A stretch of 64,000 nt of DNA, taken from positions 22,927 to 86,926 of the forward strand of contig CAMYMC010000038.1 in the NCBI GenBank assembly GCA_947259365.1, given 5' to 3'. The position numbers were made by a program, and so were the translations under genes. The stretch comes from an uncultured Acidimicrobiaceae bacterium (GTDB taxonomy: Bacteria; Actinomycetota; Acidimicrobiia; Spongiisociales; UBA5794). Within the stretch, counting starts at the first letter, position 1, and every line of letters begins with the position of its first letter. Shown in pieces: positions 18,808 to 27,937 of this stretch. The notes under the pieces are model-generated. The model worked only from the letters and a program-made list of their open reading frames with translations. It was not told the DNA's origin and searched no databases.

Positions 18808-19743
18808 CTACTCCTCGTGGTCATACCTGATCAAGATCTCCTCGCGAAGGGCATCGAGTGCGGTCGCGACGTCCTTGCCGTCGACGAGGTCGGCCTCGTC
18901 CCCGAGGCGGAGAAGCAGCCTCGCCGCGACCCTCGGGTCCGATGCCGAGAAGCGCACCGTGGTGCTCGAGGCGTCCTCTTCGAGCACCTCGAGCGGGTAG
19001 TAATCGACGACCCAGCGCGCCCGGGAACCCAGCCGGATCACCGCCCGCGCGTCCTCCTCCGACGGCGTGTACCGGACGACGGGCGGCGGAGGATCCGTCT
19101 TCGGTGTGAAGACCTCCTCCGTCCTCTCCGCTGCCCTGATCCTGTCGATGCGGAACACCCGCTCGGCTCCGGCGAGGCGGCACCACGCCGCCACGTACCA
19201 GTTGCCCATCGTGGTGAAGACCGACCACGGCTCGATATCGCGCACCGTCGTCTCACCGCCGGCGAGCCGAGTGTGGGTGATCCGGACGACCGATCCGTCC
19301 CCGGCCGCCGTCCGCAGCCTGCCGACGAGCTCGGGCTCGCTGAGGTCGACGACGAACGCATCCTCGCCCTCGGGGAGCACGACGCTCTGCAGCTTCTCGA
19401 CGGCCCGCTCCAGCGCGCCCGGCGCCTGCCCGGTCGACACGAGGGCCATGCCCGCGGCGAGGAGCCCGAGCGCCTCCGGTGCGGTGAGGCGGACGGGGGC
19501 GGCGAAGTAGTCGGCCAGTTCGACGACGACTTCGTCGTCGTCGATGTAGGCGACCATGAGGTCGCCGGGGCCATAGCCGGGGAGGCCGCAGACGAAGACG
19601 AGGTCGAGGTCGGCGGCGAGCTCGCGCTTCGTGTAGCCGAAGCGGTCGCAGACCTCCTCCACCTTCGCCCCCGGGTTGGCGATGACCCAGGGCAGCATCC
19701 CGAGGATCCGGTTGAGGCGACGGGCGGTGCGGGGGCTGCTCAT
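18808..19743 (-). CDS. pafC: WYL-domain transcription regulator PafC
   Basis: Protein of 311 aa. The N-terminal winged-helix half (RRLNRILGMLPWVIANPGAKVEEVCDRFGYTKREL) is followed by a WYL domain around VFTTMGNWYVAAWCRLAGAERVFRIDRI and a WCX C-terminal region. With PafB it forms the PafBC activator that drives the LexA/RecA-independent DNA-damage response in mycobacteria. The ATG at 19743 overlaps the pafB stop (ATGA). It is downstream of pafA, as in other actinobacteria. Confidence 0.9.
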   Translation of the reverse strand: MSSPRTARRLNRILGMLPWVIANPGAKVEEVCDRFGYTKRELAADLDLVFVCGLPGYGPGDLMVAYIDDDEVVVELADYFAAPVRLTAPEALGLLAAGMALVSTGQAPGALERAVEKLQSVVLPEGEDAFVVDLSEPELVGRLRTAAGDGSVVRITHTRLAGGETTVRDIEPWSVFTTMGNWYVAAWCRLAGAERVFRIDRIRAAERTEEVFTPKTDPPPPVVRYTPSEEDARAVIRLGSRARWVVDYYPLEVLEEDASSTTVRFSASDPRVAARLLLRLGDEADLVDGKDVATALDALREEILIRYDHEE

Positions 19744-20666
19744 CCGGCTGCCCGGACGCGGGTCAGGAGCCCGTCGCGCAGCTCGGCGGGGGCGATGATC
19801 TCGGCGGACGCGTCGAAGGAGAGCACCCAACCGATGAAGGCGTCCGCGTTGGCGACGGGGATGGTGGCCACGATGGCGCCGTCGTCATCCTCGGCCACGA
19901 CCGCCCTTCCCGTCAGTTGCCGTCGCGCCCACCATGCGATGTCGGCGTCGAACGCGACGGTGGCCTCGAGGTCCTCGGGACCGGCTTCCCACGCGGCTTC
20001 AGGGATCGCATCACCGGCGCGGAACCCACTGGGCCTCTCGAACGCACCCGGCGCTCCTACCGCCTTCATGCCGGCCGCCCGATCGACGCGAAACGCCTTG
20101 ACGGTCGATGACGACAGCTCGGGCCCGACGACGTACCAATGACCGCGGCGGTGGACGAGCCCGTAGGGGGCGACCTCGCGGGATCGTTCGGCGTAGTCGA
20201 AGCGGATCAGCCGGTGCTCGGCCACTGCGCTGAACGCCTCGGCGAGTACACCGGCCTCGGCGCCGAGATCGGCGGCGAGGGGCTCGCCGCCGGCGGCCAT
20301 CGGCGCACCCCCGAGCTTGAACAGCGCCTCCGGGCCCGATGCCTGGCCGCCGAGGCGAACCGCGTGGGCGGCCAGCCAGAGCGCGGCTCTCTCCTCGTCG
20401 GTGAGACCGGGGTCCGGCAAGGTGTACTCCGCGGCGGGGACGACGTAGCCGTGCTCGACTTCCCAGGCGTCGGTGGCGCGCAGCTCGAGCGGGATACCGA
20501 GATTGCGCAGGAGCTCCTTGTCGCGTTCGAACATCCTCCGCCAGGCGTCGTCGCTGCTCTGGTCGTACCCGGCAACCGTCGTCCTGATCTCGTGCGCGGT
20601 GACCGGGCGCTCCGCCGTGAGCAGGAACGCGAGGAGGTTGAGGATGCGTTCGACGACGTTCTGCAT
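19740..20666 (-). CDS. pafB: WYL-domain transcription regulator PafB
   Basis: Protein of 308 aa. Winged-helix start (VERILNLLAFLLTAERPVTAHEIR), a conserved FERDKELLRNLGIPLE linker, then the WYL region with YGLVHRRGHWYVVGPE and KAFRVDR, and a C-terminal WCX. It is the partner of PafC. ATG 20666 is chosen since the frame upstream is only Arg-rich spill-over. The gap of 71 bases to pafA could hold a secondary promoter, but none is clear. Confidence 0.9.
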   Translation of the reverse strand: MQNVVERILNLLAFLLTAERPVTAHEIRTTVAGYDQSSDDAWRRMFERDKELLRNLGIPLELRATDAWEVEHGYVVPAAEYTLPDPGLTDEERAALWLAAHAVRLGGQASGPEALFKLGGAPMAAGGEPLAADLGAEAGVLAEAFSAVAEHRLIRFDYAERSREVAPYGLVHRRGHWYVVGPELSSSTVKAFRVDRAAGMKAVGAPGAFERPSGFRAGDAIPEAAWEAGPEDLEATVAFDADIAWWARRQLTGRAVVAEDDDGAIVATIPVANADAFIGWVLSFDASAEIIAPAELRDGLLTRVRAAG

Positions 20667-20737
20667 GCGGCGCGCAGGGTATGCGGCCGAACTTCCGAAG
20701 TGAAGGACCCCGGCGGCGGGGCGTCGATGCCGGGCGC

Positions 20738-22093
20738 CTAGAGACCGGCGATGAGCTTCTCGACCCGCTCGTCGCTCGCCTTGAACGGGTCCTTGCACAA
20801 CACCGTGCGCTGTGCCTGATCGTTGAGCTTGAGGTGCACCCAGTCGACGGTGAAGTCACGTTTGCGCGCTTTGGCGGCCTTGATGAACGCGCCCCTGAGA
20901 CGGGCGCGTGTTGTCGCCGGCGGCTCGGTCATCGCTGCCTCGACGGCATCGTCGGTGACGACCCGCTCCATCATGCCCCTGGCGGTGAGGATGTAGTACA
21001 ACCCCCGTTCCCGGCTGACATCGTGGTACGTGAGGTCCAAGAGCGCGAGACGGGGCGCGGAGAGGGAGAGGTCGTGACGGGCCCGGTACTCTTCGATGAG
21101 CCGGTACTTCGCAACCCAGTCGCACTCGCGGTGAAGCGACAACGGGTCCTTCTCGAGTCCGGTGAGCAAGTGCTCCCACATCCCGACGGCGCGCTCGACC
21201 TCGGGTGGGAAACCGGAGGTGCGGGCGTACCGCATCGCTCGCTCGAAGTACTCCCACTGGATGTCGAGCGCCGACAGCTCCCGGCCGTTGGCGAGACGGA
21301 CCCGGCGTGTGCACGTGATGTCGTGGGAGATCTCGCGAATCGCCCGGATCGGGTTTTCCAGGCTGAGGTCGCGAAAGACGACGTCGTCCTCGAGCATCTG
21401 GAGCAGCGCCGCCGTCGTGCCCACCTTCACGTACGTCATGTACTCCGACATGTTCGAATCGCCGGCGATGACGTGAAGCCTCCGGTACCGCTCGGCGTCG
21501 GCGTGGGGCTCGTCTCGCGTGTTGATGATCGGCCGGCTGCGGGTCGTGGCCGACGAGATCCCCTCCCAGATGTGCTCGGCGCGCTGGGCGAGGCAGAACA
21601 CCGTGCCCCGCGCCGTTTGCAGGAGCTTGCCGGCACCGGCATAGACCTGACGGGTGACGAAGAACGGGATGAGCGTGTCGATGATGCGCTGGAAGTCGCC
21701 TTGGCGGCCGACGAGGTAGTTCTCGTGGCAGCCGTAGGAGTTGCCCGCGGAGTCGGTGTTGTTCTTGAAGAGGAAGATCTGGCCCCGGATACCCTCTTCT
21801 TCGAGTCGCGCCTCGGCGGAGCGGAGGAGACCCTCGAGGATCCGCTCGCCGGCCTTGTCGTGTTTGACGACGTCGTACAGGCTGTCGCACTCCGGGGTGG
21901 CGTACTCCGGATGGCTCCCGACGTCGAGGTAGAGCCGGGCCCCGTTCTCGAGGAACACGTTCGACGACCGGCCCCAGGACACGACCCTGCGGAAGAGGTA
22001 GCGGGCGACCTCGTCGGGCGAGAGGCGGCGCTGGCCTCGCAGCGTGCACGTGACCCCGTACTCGTTCTCGATCCCGAAGATGCGGCGCTTCAC
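20738..22093 (-). CDS. pafA: Pup-protein ligase PafA
   Basis: Protein of 451 aa, the expected length. The glutamine-synthetase-like fold begins [14 protein letters not shown], where the Glu residues bind Mg-ATP. Further conserved segments are [31 protein letters not shown] and [30 protein letters not shown]. PafA activates the C-terminal Glu of Pup and attaches it to substrate lysines. It starts at GTG 22093. It looks fully intact, which matters because the local pup gene is damaged. Confidence 0.96.
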   Translation of the reverse strand: MKRRIFGIENEYGVTCTLRGQRRLSPDEVARYLFRRVVSWGRSSNVFLENGARLYLDVGSHPEYATPECDSLYDVVKHDKAGERILEGLLRSAEARLEEEGIRGQIFLFKNNTDSAGNSYGCHENYLVGRQGDFQRIIDTLIPFFVTRQVYAGAGKLLQTARGTVFCLAQRAEHIWEGISSATTRSRPIINTRDEPHADAERYRRLHVIAGDSNMSEYMTYVKVGTTAALLQMLEDDVVFRDLSLENPIRAIREISHDITCTRRVRLANGRELSALDIQWEYFERAMRYARTSGFPPEVERAVGMWEHLLTGLEKDPLSLHRECDWVAKYRLIEEYRARHDLSLSAPRLALLDLTYHDVSRERGLYYILTARGMMERVVTDDAVEAAMTEPPATTRARLRGAFIKAAKARKRDFTVDWVHLKLNDQAQRTVLCKDPFKASDERVEKLIAGL

Positions 22094-22206
22094 ACGGCCA
22101 GGGTAACCGCAGGACCGCCGAATCCGGGCGGTTCCTGTTCCGCGACGGCGGGCGTCCCCTAGTGCGGTCCGTCGTACCAGAATGGACTCATTCGCGACGG
22201 AGCCAC

Positions 22207-22587
22207 ATGCTCGAAGACCCGCCTGAGCCGGCGACCCCCGCCCGCTTCGTTCCGCTGACGACGGTCGGCGACATCACCGCCGCCGGGATCCTCGCCGCCC
22301 GTCTCCGCTCGGAAGGCATCGAGGTCAGGCTGCACAGCGAGGCGTTCGGTCCTTATCCGGTCACGGTGGGCGAGATGGCCGAGACCGAATTGTGGGTGAT
22401 GAGCGACCGCGTGGAGGAGGCCAGCCGGATCCTGCTCGACGCCGAGATCAACGACGTGATGGCGACGGCGGATCCCGACCGCCGGATCGAACGCATCGGG
22501 ATGCCCCTCGAGTTCCGGCTCATCGCGCTCGCCCTCGGCGTCGTGCTCGTGGTCCTCGTCGTGCTCCGTTTCGCCAGGGTCTACTGA
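22207..22587 (+). CDS. DUF2007-type protein with C-terminal membrane helix
   Basis: Protein of 126 aa. The soluble part matches the DUF2007/putative signal-transducing layout ([20 protein letters not shown]...[18 protein letters not shown]), and a single C-terminal membrane segment ([18 protein letters not shown]) anchors it. ATG 22207 has GGAG four bases upstream. It sits on the plus strand between pafA and prcA and is convergent with prcA. Confidence 0.75.
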   Translation: MLEDPPEPATPARFVPLTTVGDITAAGILAARLRSEGIEVRLHSEAFGPYPVTVGEMAETELWVMSDRVEEASRILLDAEINDVMATADPDRRIERIGMPLEFRLIALALGVVLVVLVVLRFARVY

Positions 22588-22595
22588 CGGGCCGG

Positions 22596-23276
22596 TCAGG
22601 CGCGGGCGGCTGCGATCTCGGCCTGCTCGAGGCGCCGGAACGTCCGCCTGCCCAATGTCCGGTCGAGCACCGCCGCCTCCCAGTGGGTGGGGTCGACGGG
22701 CCGGTCCTCGGTGGCCTCGATGGATGAGATGGCAAGCGCGATCGCCTCCGTCAGCGATACCCCGGGGGTGTACCGTTCCCGCAGTGCCACGGTGAGCTGC
22801 TCCTCCTCGCCACCCATGGCGCCGAGCCCTTCGACGTCGGCGAGTGTGCCGTCGAACTGGATCCGGTACATGCGCGTCGACTTCGCGTCGTCTCCGACCT
22901 CGGCGACCATGACGTCGATCTCGTACGGCTTCAGTTCATGGGTGAAGATCTGACCGAGCGTTTGCGCATAGGCGTTCGCCAGCCCCTTCGCGGTGACGTC
23001 AGCGCGGCCGTACGAGTACCCCTTGAGATCGGCGTAGCGGATCCCGGCGACGCGCAGCGTCTCGAACTCGTTGAAGCGCCCAACACCGGCGAAGGCGATC
23101 CGGTCGTAGATCTCGGAGACCTTGTGCAGCGAGCCGCTGGGGTTCTCGCCGATGAGCAGGACACCGTCGGCGTACTCGAGGAGGACGATCGGCCTTCCCC
23201 TGGCGATGCCCTTGCGGGCAAAGTCGGCCCGGTCCTTGATGAGCTGTTCCGGCGGGACGTACATCGGCATCGTCAT
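22596..23276 (-). CDS. prcA: 20S proteasome alpha subunit
   Basis: Protein of 226 aa with the bacterial alpha-subunit N terminus (MPMYVPPEQLIKDRADFARKGIARG), which gates the chamber, then the conserved VLLIGENPSGSLHKVSEIYDRI and GRADVTAKGLANAYAQ segments. It forms the outer heptameric rings. The extreme C terminus is Ala-rich. The ATG at 23276 overlaps the prcB stop (ATGA), the normal prcB-prcA order. Confidence 0.96.
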   Translation of the reverse strand: MTMPMYVPPEQLIKDRADFARKGIARGRPIVLLEYADGVLLIGENPSGSLHKVSEIYDRIAFAGVGRFNEFETLRVAGIRYADLKGYSYGRADVTAKGLANAYAQTLGQIFTHELKPYEIDVMVAEVGDDAKSTRMYRIQFDGTLADVEGLGAMGGEEEQLTVALRERYTPGVSLTEAIALAISSIEATEDRPVDPTHWEAAVLDRTLGRRTFRRLEQAEIAAARA

Positions 23277-24082
23277 GGGCGCGCCTCCATGACTTCCGAC
23301 GAGACGGCGGCCAGCCTGTCGTCCTCGATCTCGGTCAGCCCTACCGCCGTGACCGTGACGACGTTCGGGAAGATCCCCCGGCGCAGGTCGGGCCCGCCGG
23401 TCGCCGAGTCCTCCTCGGCGGCGGCGACGAGCGCCTCGACCCCGACACGCAGCGCCTCGTCCTCCGACATGTCTTCTCGGTACGTGTTCTTGATGAACGA
23501 CTTCGCCTCGGCACCCCCCGAGCCGGTCGTCGCGTAGTCCTGCTCCTCGTAGCGCCCGCCGACCACGTCGAACGTGAAGAGCTTGCCGGCGCCCTCGGCC
23601 TCGTCGTAGCCGCAGAAGAGCGGCACCACGACGAGACCCTGGAATGCCATCGCCAGGTTGCCCCGGACGATGCGGGCGAGGAAGTTCGATTTCCCCTCCA
23701 GACTCAACCTGGTCCCCTCGATCTTCTCGTAGTGCTCGAGCTCGGTCTGGAAGAGCTTGATGAGCTCGATGGCCATCCCGGCCGAACCGGAGATCGCGAC
23801 CGCCGAGAAGTCGTCGGCCGCGTACACCTTCTTGACCCTCGTGTGGGCGATGACGTTGCCGGCGGTGGCTCTGCGGTCACCGGCCATGACGACGCCGTCG
23901 GCGAAGCGGAGGGCGAGCACCGTCGTCGCCTCGGGGACCTCGAGGCCCGGCGGCACCTCCTCGAAGCCCCAGTCGGGGCGGAGTCCGCGAGTTTCGAGGA
24001 GCGAGAGGAAGCTCGCGTCGGGGACGACAGGGTCGAGTGGGAGGGGGCCGCCACCACCCGGCACCTCGAGACGGCGGGTCAC
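23273..24082 (-). CDS. prcB: 20S proteasome beta subunit
   Basis: Protein of 269 aa. A 52-residue propeptide precedes the mature N-terminal nucleophile Thr53 in PEATTVLALRF; Lys-equivalent and GDRRAT segments (VVMAGDRRATAGNVI) and the GSGG-type Ser region (TTGSGGAEAKSF) follow. The residue before the catalytic Thr is Ala52 (codon GCG), whereas Gly is usual at this autoprocessing site. The GTG start at 24082 overlaps the TGA that ends the damaged pup gene (GTGA). Confidence 0.95.
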   Translation of the reverse strand: MTRRLEVPGGGGPLPLDPVVPDASFLSLLETRGLRPDWGFEEVPPGLEVPEATTVLALRFADGVVMAGDRRATAGNVIAHTRVKKVYAADDFSAVAISGSAGMAIELIKLFQTELEHYEKIEGTRLSLEGKSNFLARIVRGNLAMAFQGLVVVPLFCGYDEAEGAGKLFTFDVVGGRYEEQDYATTGSGGAEAKSFIKNTYREDMSEDEALRVGVEALVAAAEEDSATGGPDLRRGIFPNVVTVTAVGLTEIEDDRLAAVSSEVMEARP

Positions 24083-24212
24083 TCGCCGCCCTTCTAAGGT
24101 CGTCGATCTTCTCGGTCAGCTCCTCGCTCTCGACGGCGGCCTCGGCCTCGGCCTCGACCGCCTCGGCATCGGTCTCGCTCGACCGGCTCTGTTTGCGCTC
24201 TTGGTCAGCCAT
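24079..24212 (-). pseudogene. pup: pup, interrupted by an out-of-frame internal deletion
   Basis: The frame from ATG 24212 encodes 39 residues, MADQERKQ... to ESEELTEKIDDL, which aligns with the first part of Pup (KLTEETDDL in M. tuberculosis). The next bases should encode about 21 residues (the LDEIDDVLEEN...AYVQ region) but are missing. Two bases later a different frame reads AAG GGC GGC GAG TGA, the expected Lys-Gly-Gly-Glu end of Pup, and that TGA overlaps the prcB GTG. About 61 bases appear deleted. The conserved middle, needed for Mpa binding and PafA recognition, is absent. This is either a local assembly/sequence error or a genuine lesion. Confidence 0.85.
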
Positions 24213-25689
24213 CGTCGCCTCCGAATGCCCGTAGCAACGCGGCGGGGGTATCGGACCGTTCGAGGAGATCGCCCACCAGGTCCCTCGTGCCCCGCAGCGG
24301 CTCCATCATAGGCACCCGCTTCAACGACTCCTCCCCAGTGTCGAAGACGAGTGAGTCCCAGTTGGCGGCGACGAGAGCGGCTCCGAACCGGGCAACACAG
24401 CGGCCGCGGAAGTACGCCCTCGTCCGCTCCGGTGGGTCCGTGACGGCGATACCGATCTCAGTGTCGGTGAACAGGCGGCGCATCTTCCCGTTGCGGACGA
24501 GCCGGTGGTAGAGGCCGCGCTCGGGATCGACGTCGTGGTATTGCAGGTCGAGGAGACGGAGCTTGGGATCGTCCCACTCCAGCCCGTCGCGGTTGCGGTA
24601 GCCCTCGAGGAGCCGCAGCTTCGCAGCCCAGTCGAGCCGGTCCGCCGTCAGCATCGTGTCCTGCTCGAGATCGGCGAGCACGTCCTCCCAGAACGCGACG
24701 ACGTCCCCGTAGACGGCACCGAGATCGCTGCCGTGGAGGTACTTCGCCGCCCATTCCAGGTATTGCCACTGGGCTTCGAGCGCGGTGAGCGTGCGCCCGT
24801 CGTCGAGCGTGATCGGCCGAATCAGCCCGGTGTCGTGGCTGACCTGCCAGACGGAGGCAACGGGATCCGAGAGCACGAGCGGGTCGGGAAGGGCCCCTTC
24901 CTCGAGGGCGCTGAGGAACAACGCGGTCGTCCCCAGCTTGAGGAACGTCTGCCACTCCGAGAGCGTCGCGTCCCCGATGATCACGTGGAGCCTGCGGTAC
25001 TTCGTCGAGTCGGCGTGGGGCTCGTCACGGGTGTTGATGATCGGGCGCTTGAGCGTCGTCTCGAGCCCCACCTCCTCCTCGAAGAAGTCGGCTCGCTGGG
25101 TGATCTGGAAGTCGACGTCGGGTCGGCCGTTCTCGGACCCGAGCTTTCCCGAACCGGTGAAGATCTGGCGAGTGACGAAGAAGCCCGTGAGGTGGCGGAC
25201 GATGTCGCCGAACGGCAGGTCCCTCGCGATGAGGTAGTTCTCATGAGCGCCGTAGGAGTTGCCCTTGCCGTCCGAGTTGTTCTTGTGGATGAACATGCGC
25301 TCGTCGGCCGGCATCGCCGCCCGGGCGGTGGCGACGGCGCGGGCCATGACGACCTCGCCCGCCTTGTCGTACCTCGCCGCCTCGAGGGGATCGAAACACT
25401 CAGGGGTGGAGTACTCCGGGTGGGCGTGGTCGACGTAGAGTCGGGCCCCGTTCGTGAGCACGACGTTGACGAGGCCTGTCTCCATCTCCGAGGGCATCGT
25501 CTCCTCGAAGCCGAAGCCCCTGGCGTCCCGGCCGGGGGACTCCTCGTCGAACGACCACTGGATCCGGGCCTGGTCGCCGGCGTAGGAGTTGATCACCGTG
25601 CTCGACGCGAGCACAGGGTTGAAGTCGGGCTGGTGCCTGACGGTGATCCCGTACTCGGTCTCGGTGCCGAGGACCTTATGCAGCGCCAT
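24205..25689 (-). CDS. dop: Pup deamidase/depupylase Dop
   Basis: Protein of 494 aa, a PafA paralogue: HKVLGTETEYGITV, LYVDHAHPEYSTPEC, MFIHKNNSDGKGNSYGAHENYL and [30 protein letters not shown]. The insertion after the first motif, the Dop loop region (RIQWSFDEESPGRDARG), separates it from PafA. Dop removes Pup from substrates and deamidates Pup ending in Gln; here the pup end encodes Glu, so only depupylation would be needed. Its stop overlaps the pup ATG by eight bases. Confidence 0.95.
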   Translation of the reverse strand: MALHKVLGTETEYGITVRHQPDFNPVLASSTVINSYAGDQARIQWSFDEESPGRDARGFGFEETMPSEMETGLVNVVLTNGARLYVDHAHPEYSTPECFDPLEAARYDKAGEVVMARAVATARAAMPADERMFIHKNNSDGKGNSYGAHENYLIARDLPFGDIVRHLTGFFVTRQIFTGSGKLGSENGRPDVDFQITQRADFFEEEVGLETTLKRPIINTRDEPHADSTKYRRLHVIIGDATLSEWQTFLKLGTTALFLSALEEGALPDPLVLSDPVASVWQVSHDTGLIRPITLDDGRTLTALEAQWQYLEWAAKYLHGSDLGAVYGDVVAFWEDVLADLEQDTMLTADRLDWAAKLRLLEGYRNRDGLEWDDPKLRLLDLQYHDVDPERGLYHRLVRNGKMRRLFTDTEIGIAVTDPPERTRAYFRGRCVARFGAALVAANWDSLVFDTGEESLKRVPMMEPLRGTRDLVGDLLERSDTPAALLRAFGGDDG

Positions 25690-25722
25690 CCGGCGCCTCC
25701 CACGTGAACAGGAGCCAGCCCG

Positions 25723-27438
25723 TCACAAGTATTGCCCGGGGCTGACCGCCTCGATCGTCCTCTGGTCGCCCTCTCCGTCGATGAGCGTCCGCACGTACAC
25801 GATGCGCTCGCCCTTCTTGCCCGAGATCCGGGCCCAGTCGTCGGGATTCGTCGTGTTGGGAAGGTCCTCGTGCTCCCGGAACTCCTGGGTGATGGCGTGG
25901 AGCATGTCGGAGCGTCGCATCCCGGGCGGGTCCCCGGCGATCTCCCGCTTGATCGCGTCCTTCTTCGCTCTCCGCACGATGTTCTCGATCATCGCGCCGG
26001 AGGAGAAGTCTTTGAAGTAGAGGACCTCGCGGTCTCCGTTCGCGTACGTCACCTCGAGGAAGCGGTTGGCCTCCGAGGTGTCGTACATCGTCGCCACGGT
26101 GTCGTCGATGACCGACGCGATGAAGTCCCCGGGATCCCCGCCGAACTTGGCCAACTCGTCGGCTGCGTACGGCAGGTCGTCCCTCAGGTAGATCCGGAAG
26201 ATCTGGCGCGCCGCCGCCTCGTTCGGCCGCTCGATCTTGACCTTCACGTCGAGGCGGCCCGGACGCAGGATCGCGGGATCGATCAGGTCTTCTCGGTTCG
26301 ACGCTCCGATGACGATGACGTTGCGCAGGGTCTCGACGCCGTCGAGCTCGGAGAGGAGCTGGGGGACGATCGTTGACTCGACGTCGGAGGAGACGCCGGT
26401 CCCCCTCGTGCGGAACAGCGAGTCCATCTCGTCGAAGAAGACGATGACTGGGACACCTTCGTCCGACTTCTCCTTGGCCCTGTGGAAGATGAGCCGGATC
26501 TGGCGCTCGGTCTCACCCACGTACTTGTTGAGCAGCTCGGGGCCCTTGATGTTGAGGAAGTACGAGCGGGTGTCCTCGTTCCCCTCCTTCTCGGAGACCG
26601 CCTTGGCGAGGCTGTTCGCCACCGCCTTGGCGATGAGCGTCTTGCCGCAGCCGGGCGGCCCGTACAACAGCACGCCCTTCGGGGCGGCGAGCTGGTAGTC
26701 CTGGAACCGCTCCCGGTGCACGTACGGGAGCTCGATCGCATCCTGGATGGCGATGATCTGCTCGCTGAGACCCCCGATGTCCTCGTAGGTGACGTCGGGC
26801 ACCTCCTCGAGGACGAGTTCTTCGACCTCGGGACGGACGAGACGTTCGAACACGAGCCCGGTGCGGGTGTCCATCCGGACGTGGTCGCCGATCCTGAGGT
26901 GCTCACCCCGCAGCGGCGCAGCCAGCTCGACGACCCGCTCCTCGTCGGCCCTGCCCAGGATGATGAGCCGGTGGTCGCCGAGGATCTCTTTGACGGAGAC
27001 GACCTCACCCGACGGATCGAAGTGGCGAATGTCGACAACGTTGTACGACTCGTTGAGGAGGACCTCCTGGCCGACCTCGAGCGCCTTGATCTCGATGCTG
27101 GGCTCGACGTTGACCCGGAGCTTGCGCCCGGAGGTGAAGACGTCGGCCGTCCCGTCGGCGTTGATGCCGAGCACGACGCCGAACGGGTTCGGAGGCGACG
27201 TCAGCTTCTCGACCTCTTCGCGGAGGAGCGCGAGCTGCTCGCGGGTCTCCTCGAGCGCGGTGGAGAGCTTCTGATTCTGGGAGGCGGCCTGAGAGAGCTT
27301 GTTCTTCGTCTCGAGGAGTCGCTCTTCGAGCACTCTCACCCGCCGGGGCGCGTCCTGGAGCCGGCGGCGAAGCACCGCCACCTCTTCCTCCAGCATCCGG
27401 ATCGTGGCCCGGAGCTCGTGGACGTCGCCCTGGTCCAT
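25723..27438 (-). CDS. arc: Proteasome-associated AAA+ ATPase (ARC/Mpa)
   Basis: Protein of 571 aa. An N-terminal coiled coil (about 8-75) that captures Pup is followed by two OB folds, then an AAA+ domain with Walker [10 protein letters not shown], Walker [11 protein letters not shown] and arginine-finger segment ILRPGRLD. The C terminus is SPGQYL, the docking tail that opens the 20S gate. It unfolds pupylated proteins. ATG 27438 is set by AGGAGG five bases upstream. It forms a run with dop, pup, prcB and prcA. Confidence 0.95.
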   Translation of the reverse strand: MDQGDVHELRATIRMLEEEVAVLRRRLQDAPRRVRVLEERLLETKNKLSQAASQNQKLSTALEETREQLALLREEVEKLTSPPNPFGVVLGINADGTADVFTSGRKLRVNVEPSIEIKALEVGQEVLLNESYNVVDIRHFDPSGEVVSVKEILGDHRLIILGRADEERVVELAAPLRGEHLRIGDHVRMDTRTGLVFERLVRPEVEELVLEEVPDVTYEDIGGLSEQIIAIQDAIELPYVHRERFQDYQLAAPKGVLLYGPPGCGKTLIAKAVANSLAKAVSEKEGNEDTRSYFLNIKGPELLNKYVGETERQIRLIFHRAKEKSDEGVPVIVFFDEMDSLFRTRGTGVSSDVESTIVPQLLSELDGVETLRNVIVIGASNREDLIDPAILRPGRLDVKVKIERPNEAAARQIFRIYLRDDLPYAADELAKFGGDPGDFIASVIDDTVATMYDTSEANRFLEVTYANGDREVLYFKDFSSGAMIENIVRRAKKDAIKREIAGDPPGMRRSDMLHAITQEFREHEDLPNTTNPDDWARISGKKGERIVYVRTLIDGEGDQRTIEAVSPGQYL

Positions 27439-27662
27439 AGAGCCTCCTCTACCCCATGTATCGGCCCGGAGCCCGTCTGCCTGAGCCCCAGACGCGGCCG
27501 CCAAGTGTAGGCCGCGCTCCGTTCAGACCGTACAACCCCATTGTCGTCCTTCCTGCGGGCAAACGGGACGCAGGCCACCACCACCAGCCGCGACGATCGT
27601 CGGCTCGAGGGAGGGGTACACTCGCCGGGGCCCGGACACGGCGGGCACCCGAAAGGACTGAG
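27439..27662. promoter_or_regulatory. Divergent promoter region arc / ferredoxin
   Basis: This 224-bp spacer separates leftward arc and rightward ferredoxin. TACACT occurs in the outgoing orientation on each side: on the minus strand at 27509-27504 (about 66 bases before the arc ATG) and on the plus strand at 27617-27622 (about 40 bases before the ferredoxin ATG). These are candidate -10 boxes; no convincing -35 partners are seen. Confidence 0.35.
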
Positions 27663-27908
27663 ATGAAGGTTTGGATCGACCAGGACCTGTGTACGGGCGA
27701 CGGCCTCTGCGAGGAGATCGCACCCGACGTGTTCGTGCTCCTCGACGACGGGCTCGCCTATGTGCGCGAGGGGGACAGGATCTACGCGCAGTCCGAAGGC
27801 AACCCGGAGGGGGCCGAGGGTCTCGCCGATATCCCCGACGGTCAGCTCGACCTCGTGGTCGAATCCGCTGAGGAATGCCCGGGGGAGTGCATCTTCATCG
27901 AGCCGTGA
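27663..27908 (+). CDS. Small 3Fe-4S-type ferredoxin
   Basis: Protein of 81 aa with KVWIDQDLCTGDGLC (Cys at about 10 and 16) and EECPGECIFIE near the C terminus. The Cys spacing and the Gly/Asp replacing a middle Cys resemble actinobacterial 3Fe-4S ferredoxins that feed electrons to P450s and other oxygenases. No partner oxidase lies in the window. The ATG is preceded by AAAGGA. Confidence 0.87.
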   Translation: MKVWIDQDLCTGDGLCEEIAPDVFVLLDDGLAYVREGDRIYAQSEGNPEGAEGLADIPDGQLDLVVESAEECPGECIFIEP

Positions 27909-27937
27909 CCCGGCGGTGGCCGTGGCGCTGAGGCCGG

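Noticed and set aside
23877..24212. A 111-aa reading frame starting like Pup and running far into prcB
   Set aside because: After residue 39 it becomes Arg/Pro-rich shadow of prcB. The true Pup end (KGGE-stop) lies in another frame, so the long frame is a by-product of the deletion.
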